64,000 nucleotides of DNA from Rotaria macrura (lineage: Eukaryota; Rotifera; Eurotatoria; Philodinida; Philodinidae), in contig OENT01000177.1 in assembly GCA_900239685.1 (NCBI GenBank), forward strand, positions 1 through 64,000. The letters run 5' to 3'. Shown one piece after another: positions 1-9,776 of the stretch. How positions within the stretch are numbered: position 1 is the first letter of the stretch; every line of letters starts with the position of its first letter. Made by a program: the position numbers and the translations under genes. The notes beneath the pieces were generated by a model, which worked only from the letters and a program-made list of their open reading frames with translations, did no database searches and was not told the origin of the DNA.

Positions 1-145
1 AAACCTTTTAAGAGTTTCTGATGGTAAAAAATGGGTTTCCGAGCTTTCGGAAACCCTTGAAACAGTTCCAGAGAGTAAGAAAAGGGTTTCCGAGCCTCGC
101 AAACCTTTTTGCGTTGGTTTTCTGGGAAACGGTTATTTTTTAGAG
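1..145. repeat. Degenerate AAACC/GGTTT repeat fragment ending in CTCTAA-type terminus
   Basis: The stretch alternates AAACCTTTT and GGTTTCCGAG motifs in both orientations and ends with TTTTTTAGAGAGTAT near 135-150. That end matches the ends of the foldback elements at 1787-1999 and 2680-2945. It looks like the right part of a related element cut by the window edge. No coding potential is seen. Confidence 0.4.
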
Positions 146-306
146 AGTATACGGCTCCGTATTTGGTACTATTTCTGGGCACACTAATAAAGGATCGTAT
201 ACTGTGAAAATACGGCCGTATACGCGCCTATTTTAATGATGTTACGGTCCATATAACTGCGTCCACTCAACGGTTCGTAACGGATATCCGTTTTGATTGA
301 CCTGGG
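146..306. repeat. Truncated copy of CCCAGGTC palindromic element (family A)
   Basis: This matches the right two thirds of the complete copies at 13491-13741 and 18262-18502. It starts near GTATACGGCTCCG and runs to the terminal GACCTGGG. The left terminus is missing and is replaced by the AAACC-rich repeat. Noncoding. Confidence 0.75.
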
Positions 307-409
307 TTACGATCGTATTTTTACCGTACGTTTGCCATATTCGTATCGTATATTGACTGTATACGACCGTATTTCAGTTAAAATACAGGCTTAAATTATG
401 GAACTGGTT

Positions 410-670
410 TACCAATCGCACTCAAGTCGAAGGTGAGCAATCGGATTCTGTCGGATCTATTTTGTTTTGTTGAAGAATCTGATAGGATCTGGGAAGATCC
501 TATACCCAAAACAAGTCGGGTCCGTCAGGATCCTTTCCGTGGCTAATGGTTGTCGGATTCCGGATCACTGGATTCTGGCCTGAAACCGACAGAATCTGAT
601 CGGATTAAAACGGAAGCCGATAATATCCGACATAATCCGGTATAGATTCCGACTAGATTCTGTCGTCGAA
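410..670. repeat. GGATC/CCGAT-rich imperfect palindromic repeat tract
   Basis: Short motifs such as TCGGATTCTG, GATCCTATAC and CAGGATCC recur in both orientations, with possible internal pairing. The vocabulary is shared with repeats at 1590-1670, 14776-15104 and 19460-19990. The boundaries are unclear, and no ORF of note is present. Confidence 0.4.
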
Positions 671-968
671 TTTCTCGACCTGCATATTCAATGTTTTACA
701 ACCGTATGCTTACCGCTTTTTTTCCTCCTGATGGTTCCACGTTATTTTGATTGAACAAAATTCAAATTATTTTTCTCAGCCCACGTGAAAAAATTAGACA
801 TTAAGTCTTGCAAGATCAGATGAAATCGTACGAAAAATCGTGGTCTCAGACATCTTACATCAATTCCTTCAGTAAGATTCTTGTAAGATCTTACTATCGC
901 ATAAGAATTTCTATAATCTTATAATCAGATCTGACAGAAGAACAAGATCTGTCAAGAATTTTCGAGTA

Positions 969-1269
969 CCCAGGTCGAAAACTCTGGCACAAGATCTTAT
1001 GAAATACATACAAGATCTTGGAATATGGGTGAAATCTGACAAGAATCTGACAAAAAATCGTCGTCTCTGAGATCTTGCATCAGATCTCACAGTAAGATTC
1101 TGGAAAGATCTTATAAATTTGTATGATCTTTCAAGAATCTGAATGTCTGATCTGATGCAAGATCTCAGAGACCACGATTTTCATACGATTTTTCGTCTGA
1201 TCTTACAAGATCATACAAGATCAGATGCAGAATCTTATCAGATCTTAACACCTGGTTGTTTGCCCTGGG
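969..1269. repeat. Palindromic element with CCCAGGTCGA end (family B, copy 1)
   Basis: It begins CCCAGGTCGAAAACTCTGG and ends CCTGGG. The interior is built of AAGATCTT, AGATCTTGCATCAG and similar motifs that pair as an imperfect hairpin. It is followed about 20 bp later by a near copy at 1290-1590. The bases at 780-960 carry the same motifs and may be a further fragment. Confidence 0.6.
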
Positions 1270-1289
1270 TAAGACTTCATGTCAACCTC

Positions 1290-1590
1290 ACAGGTCGAAA
1301 ACTCTGACACAAGATCTTATGAAATACATACAAGATCTTGAAATATGTGTGAAATCTTGCAAGAATCTGACAAAAAATCGTCGTCTCTGAGATCTTGCAT
1401 CAGATCTCACTGTCACATTCTTGAAAGATCTTATTAATGTGTAAGATCTTTCAAGAATCTGGTTGTGCGATCTGATACAAGATCTCAGAGACTACGATTT
1501 TCGTACTATTTTTTGTCGGATCTTACAAGATCATATATGATCAGATGCAAAATCTTATCAGATCTTAACATCTGATTTTTGGCCGTGGGG
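1290..1590. repeat. Palindromic element (family B, copy 2)
   Basis: This is a close direct copy of 969-1269 and starts CAGGTCGAAAACTCTGACAC. Its right end is GTGGGG rather than CCTGGG, so one terminus has decayed. No coding content is seen. Confidence 0.6.
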
Positions 1591-1786
1591 AGAAACTCCG
1601 ATAGAAACGTGATCAGATCCGACAGGCATCCGATCAGATCCAATCGTCGGAATGATCATCCTGGGTTCTTTTTCGTTACCCAAATAATGGAAACGAGAAC
1701 AGATAAAAGTGATAATATGAATAAAACGCAATGGCTTAATTTGTGGCCGAATATCGACATGAAGAACTTATATTTGATATTGCTAT

Positions 1787-1999
1787 ACTCTCTAAGAACA
1801 GGAGCTTTGCAGAACCTTTTAAGGTTCTGTCTTTTACCTGATCGCAGAACCCCAAAACCTGGTTCTGTGCAAGTAAAGCAGGTGTTCCAGAGGGTACTTA
1901 AACTCTTTTTCTCTTGCTAAACCATTTCTAGGGGGTTCTGCGATCTAGTAAAAACCAGAACCTACAAAGGTTCTGCAAAGTTCCTTTTTTTAGAGAGTT
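1787..1999. repeat. Foldback element with ACTCTCTAA termini
   Basis: The left end ACTCTCTAAGAACAGGAGC is matched in reverse complement by the right end, TTTTTTTAGAGAGTTTG. Internal arms such as TTTGCAGAACCTTT and AAAGGTTCTGCAAAG also pair. A short open frame at 1579-1920 overlaps it and is not a convincing gene. Confidence 0.6.
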
Positions 2000-2235
2000 T
2001 GCAAGTTATTCAAGTTTAACAGAAAATTTTCATCGACCAACATGTACATAAATGAACGGCTGAAAAATCAATATGACTAATCAGCAAGGATATTGAAGTA
2101 AATCCGTGCTCTGTGCTAATACTCACGTATATTCAGAAAGTAAAAGTAAATGAACTCTTACTTTCTGCAGTTCACTTAGCACAGACGACTTTCAAGTACA
2201 AAATTACGAAGTCTTACACTTAGTATTTATTGTCT

Positions 2236-2679
2236 ACACTCTAAGAAATAGGGTTTTTACCAAACCCACGAAAAATGTTCGGTAGAGTTGAAAAAGCAAG
2301 CAGTCGCTCCCAAACGTTTGAAAAAAATTCTTCAGTACTACTAAACCTTTCAAGGTTCTTCTCCCAAGTTCACGGAAAGAACCTTCTTCCATGAAACCTT
2401 TTTATATGTTCCGTGTACCAGAAAAATGTTTCGCAAGAAAACCCCAAACCTTTAGAGTTTATAATAAAATTCTGACGGTTTTTTACTAAAACCCAGTGGC
2501 TTCGTACTAAACCATTGGAATTGAATTTTAAACTATAAAGGTTTGGGGAGTTCTCGCAAGACCTTTTTCTGGTGTACGTAACTTAAAAAACGGTTTCATA
2601 GAAGGAGGTTCTTCCACTGGGCGCACGCGAAGAACCTTTAAAGGTTTCGTAGAACTGAAGAATCGTTTTTCAAGCCTTT
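2236..2679. repeat. AAAGGTTT-rich foldback repeat with ACACTCTAAG left end
   Basis: The left end ACACTCTAAGAAATAGGG resembles the termini of the element immediately to its right. The interior consists of interspersed AAACC and GGTTT motifs in both orientations. It may be an element interrupted by the complete foldback at 2680-2945. Confidence 0.45.
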
Positions 2680-2945
2680 CACTCTAAAAAAAATAGGTTC
2701 TTTCCGGAACTTCGAAAAGTTCTTCCCATGGGCACACCGGAAGAACTATTTTAGGTTCCGTATACAACTTAAAAAGGTCCGGTGTCAAAGCTACAAAACC
2801 TTTTCCAGATTTACAAAACCTGAAAGGTTTTGCAGCTTACAAGCCAAACTTTTTAAAGTTCTATACGGAACCCAAAAAAGTTCTTCCGGTGTGCCCACGG
2901 GAAGAACGTTTTTAAGTTCCGGAAAGGACCTATTTTTTTAGAGTG
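2680..2945. repeat. Near-perfect 266-bp foldback element
   Basis: The left arm contains CACTCTAAAAAAAATAGG, TTCCGGAACTT and GGGCACACCGGAAGAAC. The right arm carries the reverse complements in the reverse order, ending TATTTTTTTAGAGTG. The arms are roughly 90 bp with few mismatches. There is no ORF, so a non-autonomous element is the simplest reading. Confidence 0.7.
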
Positions 2946-2949
2946 TTGG

Positions 2950-3790
2950 CAGTGAGTGTGTGCATTTTCAAATCTGCCGAACTTTTCACGTGTGTTTGGT
3001 GAAAAACCATTTGTTTCGAGTGTACTCTATCGATCTGCATCATCAACAATACCGGACATGAGAACAACGATCTGAGCGGGTCTTATCGATACTGAAATGA
3101 TTTTATTGGCAATAGCGTCGGATATTAGATTCATACGAAATCAGAGTCTATCTTAATCCAGCACCATGGGAGAAAGCCAAAATGACTTCAAGGCTCTCAA
3201 GAGCATCCAACAAAAATCCGTTATTCATCTTTCTACTTCTTGCAATCAATATTCTTTACACATATTCGTTACGGTAAACGATATTTTTGTGATCACCGGA
3301 TTTTTCAAGGAATAACACTGTTAAACTTAATTGTAACAGTTCTAGCCTTTTCTAATCACTATAATGGCAATCTCGCCATACTGGATGATGGCTATCTGAG
3401 CAATAGTCGAAATGCGTCCTGATGCTTTTACTCACTCTTCTCTGAACATCCCTACACCCGACCACATCCCAACTTCTCAAATCGAGTTCTGATGCTCTAT
3501 CCTCGTGGCTTTTCTGTGGTGTTTCTTGAGTATTGAAAAAAACCTGCTTTTAATCGTAACCAATGAGCGATAACTTGAATATACTGCACTCGACTTAATC
3601 GGTGATAAGATTATTAAATATGCTTTCGGACCCTCCATTCAAAACGGAAGAGACTCCTTATCATGTTGATATTAGAACTTGTCTGATAATTTAGAGTATT
3701 TGAGAGCTCAAACCACTGGTATAATCTCCCATTGAGTGAGCTAAGACGTACTTTTGCCTATCCTCGAAGAGAGAATATACATTGTTCGGG
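2950..3790. other. Noncoding spacer upstream of the first cysteine-rich gene
   Basis: Only short open frames occur, such as the 60-codon frame at 3240-3422, without family resemblance or splice context. The right part, from about 3568, belongs to the duplicated segment shared with 5606-5830. Confidence 0.5.
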
Positions 3791-3791
3791 G

Positions 3792-3798
3792 TATAAAA
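3792..3798 (+). promoter_or_regulatory. TATA box of secreted cysteine-rich gene
   Basis: TATAAAA lies about 80 bp upstream of the preferred start codon. It is conserved in the duplicate at 5829-5835, inside a well-preserved upstream stretch. Transcription would be expected to begin roughly 30 bp downstream, near 3825. Confidence 0.55.
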
Positions 3799-3871
3799 TA
3801 TTCGGCTGCATCTCTGTCACTGATATACGAAACGTTTCTTGGGTTCGATTACCATATTGCATAGGAACACA

Positions 3872-4342
3872 ATGCAAGTATTCACTGGAGTAATTGCGTC
3901 GCTACTGCTACTTATCTGTGTTTCAACATCGCCGATTGCTAGTCCAAAGACGATGAAGGATATTGTGGAAACAGAAGAACGTTTTTTGGAATCACTGGAG
4001 CCAGAGCAGCGGGTTTGGTGGGAAGAAAATCGAGATAAATTGTTTAACTCAGTGGTTAACTCGATAGTCAATACTGATGGGGAGCAAGATCTGAACGACG
4101 GCGTTGCCAATGATATAGAGAATTTCGTCAAATCATTGAATCCGACACAACAAGAATTGTGGGCCAAACTACGAAATAAGGCTTCTAAAGTCGTTACTAA
4201 GTATGCAGCTTCCAGTAGATTTGTTTTTGAAACTGCACCTCTTGGTCGTGCAAGATGTGGGGGAGGATGTATACTATCCCGGCAATGTGTAAAGTGGTCT
4301 GGCAATAATGATTGTCGCTGTACCTGGTTTACATGCAAATGA
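3872..4342 (+). CDS. Small secreted cysteine-rich protein, copy 1 (intact)
   Basis: A single-exon frame of 156 codons. I place the start at 3872 because translation from there begins MQVFTGVIASLLLLIC, a typical signal peptide. The upstream in-frame ATG at 3839 would put a polar stretch in front of it. The middle of the protein is acidic and Trp/Leu-containing, with likely helices (residues about 25-110). The last 30 residues hold six cysteines spaced C-x3-C-x5-C-x8-C-x-C-x4-C, ending CK. An AATAAA lies at 4444-4449. I do not recognise the family. A propeptide followed by a disulfide-rich peptide is inferred from the layout. The second copy at 5909 is broken exactly in the cysteine-rich part. 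Confidence 0.65.
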   Translation: MQVFTGVIASLLLLICVSTSPIASPKTMKDIVETEERFLESLEPEQRVWWEENRDKLFNSVVNSIVNTDGEQDLNDGVANDIENFVKSLNPTQQELWAKLRNKASKVVTKYAASSRFVFETAPLGRARCGGGCILSRQCVKWSGNNDCRCTWFTCK

Positions 4343-5098
4343 GATTTAGAACATGTGCGTAATATATTAACGAAATCGCTCGGAAAAAATCAAGTTTTCA
4401 TGTGTATTCTAGAATTCATCTAAATAGCTTGTTCTTGATTTTGAATAAATAATGGTAGAAAAGCGTTCATGACTCACATATACATTTCCACGATATTATA
4501 GAAAAAAAGACGATGATCAGACCTGATTTTTTTATGGAAAACTCACAAGAATTTTTTCGTACCATGCAAATATACTGAGCTAATGATACAATAACTCGAA
4601 AAATATCTAGTTTCACTTTACTTGTCGATTTCACTATCCTGATATGAGGATGTGTGAGCATGAGTTTATAACGGAAAGGCATATAGCATGATAACAACGA
4701 GTTCTGATTGTTTGTCAGACGATTATCATCAGGTTTGTTAAAGTTGTAAGGCACGGAATTATGTTGTCCAGTATAGTAGATGAAGTTGTCTGCAAGATCG
4801 ATTAAATGATCAGTAAAATGAATACTGATTATCAATAACTCGATTAAGTCCCTCTGCCCCCACTAATGAAATATCTATTCTGGTCAGATTTTCAATTTTT
4901 CGATTTCTAGTGCGTCTGATAGAGCATGATGTCAGCTGTCTAACGCACTATAACCTATTAATTTTATCAATTTTTTCATTGCGAAAAGCTCAGTTTTTCC
5001 AGAGCAACCTACTCATGAAGGAAATGCGTCTTTGACAACTTTTATTACCGATGAGTTTTGAATCTCTTTGTCGATATATCGGAGTGATTACTACCCAA
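4343..5098. other. 3' flank and spacer after cysteine-rich gene
   Basis: AATAAA at 4444-4449 is a plausible polyadenylation signal. The rest of the duplicated flank runs to about 4840. The next 250 bp carry no recognisable gene, and the 71-codon frame starting at 5051 lies inside a hairpin arm. Confidence 0.5.
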
Positions 5099-5553
5099 GC
5101 AGATAAATTTTTGAAAAATACACATAAGCGCCCGAAAACTAACGGAAAATCTAGGAAACTGGACGTGCTTGGATACGAATGGACGTTCCCGATTGTGACT
5201 GAAAAACGTTCATTTCACAAGCTTCTTAGGCGTTTAATTCCATTTTCAGTCAAAAAACCTGTGTAACTGCATAAGAAAAAGAAAAATAGTGTCGTCTCCT
5301 TAATACTTAAGAATACTTATTATGATCAAGCCATTTATAGCGACTATGAAATAAACAATCACTATTTCTCTTTTTCTTATGCAGTTACACAGGTTTTTTG
5401 ACTGAAAATGCGATTAAACGCCCAAGAAGCTTGTGAAATGAGCCTTTTTCAGTCACAATCGGGAACGTCCATTGGCTTCCAAACACGTCCAGTTTCCTAG
5501 ATTTTCCGTTAGTTTTCGGGCGCTTACATGCAGTTTTGAAGAATTTTGTCGAC
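5099..5553. repeat. Long inverted repeat (about 190-200 bp arms) between duplicated segments
   Basis: The left arm (about 5099-5292) is repeated in reverse complement at about 5355-5553. Examples are GCGCCCGAAAACTAACGG against its complement near 5507-5524, and CACAGGTTTTTTGACTG against the left-arm sequence near 5250. The loop is about 60 bp. The left arm keeps a 71-codon open frame from 5051 to 5266, but nothing supports it as a gene. It sits in the junction between the two copies of the duplicated gene. Confidence 0.75.
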
Positions 5554-5908
5554 GTGTGTAATGGCTACGCTTCAATCCTTCTTAATTATTAAAAGATCTC
5601 CTTTCGATAACTTGAATACACTGTACTCGACTTAATCGGTGATAAGATTATTAAATATGCTTTCAGACCCTCTATTCAAAACGGAAGAGACTCCTTATCA
5701 TGTTGATATTAGAACTTGTCTGATAGTTTAGATTATTTGAGAGCTCGAACCACTGGTATAATCTCCCATTGAGTGAGCTAAGACGTACTTTTGCCTATCC
5801 TCGAAGAGAGAATATACATTGTTCGGGGTATAAAATATTCGGCTGCATCTCTGTCACTGATATACGAAACGTTTCTTGGGTTCGATTACCATATTGCATA
5901 GGAACACA

Positions 5909-6381
5909 ATGCAAGTATTCACTGGAGTAATTGCGTCGCTACTGCTACTTATCTGTGTTTCAACATCGCCGATTGCTAGTCCAAAGACAATGGAAGATAT
6001 TTTTTTGGAAGGAGAAGAGCGCTTTTTAAATTCACTGGAGCCAAAACAACTGGCTTGGTGGGTGGAAAATCGAGATAAATTGTTTAATTCAGTGGTTAAA
6101 TCGATAGTCGATACTGATGGGAAGCAAGATCTGAACGACGGCGTTGCCAATGATATAGAGAATTTCGTCAAATCATTCAATCCGACACAACAAGAATTGT
6201 GGGCCAAACTACGAAATGTAGGTGCTAAAGTCGTTACTGAGTATGCAGCTTCCAATAGATTGTTTTTTGAAACTGCACCTCTTGGTAGTGCAAATAAGGG
6301 GGAGGATGTGTACTATCCCGGCAATGTGTAAAGTGGTCTGGCAATAATGATTGTCGCTGTACCTAGTTTACATGCAAATGA
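5909..6381 (+). pseudogene. Secreted cysteine-rich protein, copy 2 (frameshifted)
   Basis: Codons from the signal peptide to about residue 130 are intact and close to copy 1. Near 6290 the copy has one base fewer than copy 1, which shifts the frame. Translation then ends at 6331 without the six-cysteine tail. Downstream, a TGG codon of copy 1 is TAG here, so the original frame is closed as well. The TATA box and AATAAA (6481-6486) are conserved. It is either a pseudogene or a gene for a truncated secreted protein. Two independent lesions favour the pseudogene. Confidence 0.75.
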
Positions 6382-6762
6382 GATTCAGAACATGTGCGTA
6401 ATATAAACGTTATATCTCGGAAAAAATCAAGTTTTCATGTGTATTCTAGAATTCATCTAAATAGCTTGTACTTGAGTTTAAATAAATAATGGTAGAAAAG
6501 CGTGCACGACTCACTTATACGTTTCCACGATATTATAGAAAAAAAGACGATGATCAGACCTGATTTTTTTTATGGAAAACTCACAAGAATTTTTTCGTAC
6601 CATGCAAATATACTGAGCTAATGATACAATAACTCGAAAAACATCTAGTTTCACTTGACTTGTCGATTTCACTATCCTGATATGAGGATGTGTGAGCATG
6701 AGTTTATAACAGAAAGGCTTATAGCATGATAACAACGAGTTCTGATTGTTTGTCAGGCGATT

Positions 6763-6880
6763 CCCTTAGGGGGAAAGCAGACTTCTGTACGTCAGAAGAA
6801 CAGAAGTGCGGAGAAGTACGGAGAAATAAAAGAAGTTTGGAAAAGTACCAAGAAGTACAGAAGTCTGCTGTTTTTCCCTT
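6763..6880. mobile_element. 118-bp MITE inserted in duplication copy 2
   Basis: The ends are inverted repeats: GCAGACTTCTGTAC near 6777 is matched by GTACAGAAGTCTGC near 6855. GCGATT flanks both sides (6757-6762 and 6881-6886). Copy 1 of the duplication (around 4715-4730) continues directly across this position, so the filled and empty sites can both be seen. The interior repeats AGAAGTACGG-like motifs and has no transposase. Confidence 0.8.
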
Positions 6881-7001
6881 GCGATTGCCATCAGGTTTGT
6901 TAAAGATCAAAGGCATTGACCTATCTGGTCAGTATAATAGATGACATTGCCAGTAAAATCGATGAAATGATCAGTAGGATAATTGTTCAGTAAAATGAAT
7001 A

Positions 7002-7405
7002 CTGATGATCTGTAATTTTATTTTCAATCAGCTTCTCACTGAATAGAAGCCCAGCATCGATGTCAGTGCTGGCTGATTTTCATGGATTGGGAATTCACGA
7101 GGGATTCATGAAAATCCATATGATCTTAAACGATGAGTTGTTCCGAATCACCTGCCTGCAACAAAGTTCCGTACGTACAATACCTTGTGGTTGCATCAAT
7201 CAAGCCATATCGAATCGGACTGATAGCCACTTTACTTGTAGTGTCTCGCTGTCTAATTGGATTCCCAGTGATTCTGCACAGATTTCCCATACATTGCCTA
7301 TGAATTCCGAATCCATGAAAATCAGCCAGTACTGACTCTGATGCAGGACTTCTACTCAGTGGCGAGCAGACTGAAAATTTCATTACTGATCATTTAATCG
7401 TTTTA
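7002..7405. repeat. Foldback element about 400 bp
   Basis: About 95 bp at the left (ACTGATGATC ... GGCTGATTTTCATGGATT) is matched in reverse complement at the right. Because of this, the same peptide string SVLADFHG is read near 7060 on the plus strand and near 7340 on the minus strand. The open frames at 7060-7335 and 7126-7383 are by-products of this symmetry, not genes. Confidence 0.65.
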
Positions 7406-8402
7406 CTGATTATCAGTATTCATTGTACTGGTCATTTAATGGATTATGCTGACCAAATATTTTGTTGCGAAGATGAAATATTATATAATACAATTAAATT
7501 ATGAAAAAGACCCCTGCATAGTTTAAACTATCATCTCATGAATATATAAATATACATCCAACATGAATAGCAAAATCGAAAGGAGTACAATTAATAAATC
7601 CAAATTGTATGCCACAGCAATTCTTATGGATGAGGATGTTGATGTGAGAGTGCGTGTTTGGTGTGCTGGCGCGACTGTAAATTTCTATGCTCATTTCTCG
7701 CTTTTAAAAACGGAAGATGAAAAAAATTTGATTTTAATCGATCTTGTATTTAAAAAATGGTTAAAATGGCATGATTTTAATCTCGTTTTTCAAAGTAAAA
7801 AAATCTGTTGCATATTGAGAATCCACTGAAAAAGATCTCTATGATTAAAAAGATCTGATAATAAACGTACCATATAGATCGCTTTTTAATTAAAAAACCG
7901 ATTAAATTCTAATATTTTTAATTTTTACATTTTACTTTCTAATCGATTTTAATCTGATATTACCTATTCATCTATTTTAATCCATTCTTACCTTTCAATG
8001 GTTTTCTATTGATTTTTATATTTTAATCAATTTTAATTGTGCATATGACAGATGCGTGGTTGTATCGAAATTCGAACACAAGCAAAACTTCTGGTTTTGC
8101 ATGGTCTTTTGGGTTTCTCATTTTTCTAAGTTGTTTAATTTTCACAGTCTTAAGTCACTCAACTATGGCAGGGTTGAAACTCCTTCACAAATGACTACAT
8201 GTTGACATGATGAAATTACATGAGGAATCGATTAGAATCGATTAACATGTACATACATCGATTAAAACCGAGTGAAATTTGACAAAATCGATTAACTCTG
8301 GTGTTATGTCTCTATTTCTCTTATTATCATTTTCATTATCATCTGATATCACCGAGACAGAAACGTGATGGTATGAGTATAGAAAGGAACACAAGAGTAA
8401 CC
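7406..8402. other. AT-rich spacer with repeated ATCGATTTTAATC motifs
   Basis: An 88-codon open frame at 7563-7829 (+) has no recognisable similarity, start context or splice partners. From 7730 to 8300 the motif ATTTTAATCGATT and its variants recur in both orientations. They recur again around 10810-10960. No gene is supported. Confidence 0.4.
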
Positions 8403-8403
8403 T

Positions 8404-8928
8404 CCTCTCGCATGGAATCGAACCATGCACCTCCTACTTTCCTGGCAGACGTATTAATCACCAGAGATGCGATCGGTTAAGGATTTCTTTAAACCGAACC
8501 GAACCAACCGAGCAGAACCGATTTTTATGTTTTTAACTTTTAACCGAGTCGAACCGATCACAACCGAAAGGTTTGTACAATTTTCAAATTTCTTTAAGGA
8601 ACCTATGATATTATTAGGAAGTTTGTCTTAAACATTAATAATTGCTGTACACTATAGATAAATTAATTTTTCCATCTTTAGTAAAAAAAAATATTACAAT
8701 TATAAAATAAAATGAAACCAATGCTACAAGCTTTTTAGTTTTTGTTTAATCATTGTTCACTTTTAAACAGCGCAAAACGGAAAAATGTGATAAAACGGTT
8801 AAAAAAAGCTTCGAACCGAACCGATTTAGTTTTCAAAACTTTTTAACGCACCGAAATCGGTTCGATCGGTTCGGTTCGGCTAGAAATCGACTTTAGTCGC
8901 ATCTCTGTTAACCACTGTACTAGAAAGG
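8404..8928 (-). pseudogene. tRNA-like sequence interrupted by a hAT-like MITE
   Basis: Removing 8462-8907 and one target repeat leaves a tRNA-sized sequence of about 72 nt on the minus strand. It has an A-box-like TAGTACAGTGG and a B box GGTTCGATTCC in a T arm CATGG-TTCGATT-CCATG. The anticodon-type stem is TCTGC/GTAGG around a 7-nt loop. The acceptor halves CCTTTCT/CGAGAGG pair at six of seven positions, counting one wobble. The loop lacks the usual T33, so the anticodon cannot be assigned safely. It may be a dead tRNA gene or the head of a tRNA-derived SINE. Confidence 0.6.
8462..8907. mobile_element. hAT-like MITE, 446 bp, in the tRNA-like sequence
   Basis: Perfect 11-bp terminal inverted repeats, CAGAGATGCGA ... 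TCGCATCTCTG, are flanked by 8-bp direct repeats TTAATCAC (8454-8461) and TTAACCAC (8908-8915). An 8-bp duplication and CAG-initial ends are hallmarks of the hAT superfamily. The subterminal regions are rich in AACCGAACC on the left and GGTTCGGTT on the right. No transposase ORF is present. Confidence 0.8.
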
Positions 8929-9499
8929 AGTATGTACCATTCGCTCCGTCAAATGTTCCGTCTTATGATAGAAGGGGAACACTTCTGAAATAACATCTGG
9001 AAAATTGATTTTAATTTAATAATATCCCAAAAAGGATTAGATTTGATTACGCAAGATTACAATCTTTTATTGTCGACCTATAAGATTATGATCATTCGAT
9101 TTTTAAAGTATATATCTCGAGGAAATAGAGCTGCGTCGATGCCCAAATGCCACGTTTATTTTCTCACTTAAATAGATCGCGAAGGAAAACGAGCATTGAT
9201 GTTGCCACTCATTATCGACAAGTTTTTTTCATTACTGGATAAAGCTAGACACTATTCAAAGCTGGTCAAGGTAAATCATATTACAATCAATTTGAATTAC
9301 ATTGTTGTAGAATATGAAACCTGATTTTTGATTCTGGAGAAAATATTTTAAGTGTAATCATTCTTCCTCTAATTAATTTTACTCGGAAAAAATGAAGGAG
9401 TATACTTTTGTCGGTTTGGAAAAAAAGAATTTTTATCAATTATTTACATATTATGTTGAAAAGTAGATTGTAATATATTCTGCATCTGCATAGAACCAA

Positions 9500-9776
9500 A
9501 TCAGAAATATATTGGATACTTAGTACAATACTTGGTACTTTTCGTACTTAATACGTGAAAGTCGTAAGTACCAGTACACTTTTTACAGTACAAATACATG
9601 CATGTACGTTTTACTTTCAAATTGTACTTTGTACTTGTACTTTAGTACATTTGTACTTAAGTACATGAACTAAGTGCAATAGAATTTGAATGAAATGTAC
9701 TTAAGTATAGTGCAAAGTACAATTTTGAAGTACCAAGTACTTGTACCTGTACTTCACATACTTGTACTGGTCCGAT
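9500..9776. repeat. GTACTT-rich palindromic repeat with hAT-like right end
   Basis: The motifs GTACTT and AAGTAC recur throughout in both orientations. The right end reads GGTCCGATCTCTG, the reverse complement of CAGAGATCGGACC, and so resembles the terminus of the hAT-like MITE at 8462. No matching left terminus is seen, so the copy is probably truncated on that side. Confidence 0.5.

Larger units (their letters stand above)
3568..4840. repeat. Segmental duplication, copy 1
   Basis: About 1.3 kb, beginning CGATAACTTG, is nearly identical to 5606-7000. It contains the promoter, coding region and 3' flank of a small secreted protein gene. Similarity decays past about 4790. Copy 1 holds the uninserted version of the site into which a 118-bp element went in copy 2. 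Confidence 0.85.
5606..7000. repeat. Segmental duplication, copy 2
   Basis: Direct copy of 3568-4840 carrying the same TATA box, coding sequence and 3' flank. It differs by substitutions, a coding frameshift and the 118-bp insertion at 6763-6880. Confidence 0.85.

Noticed and set aside
3817-4338. 173-codon antisense ORF opposite the cysteine-rich gene
   Set aside because: The sense strand has signal peptide, TATA box, polyadenylation signal and a duplicated copy. The antisense frame has none of these.
8404-8461. Intact tRNA gene on the minus strand
   Set aside because: The 5' third is displaced by the insertion at 8462-8907 and the anticodon loop lacks T33, so it is treated as a tRNA-like pseudogene.
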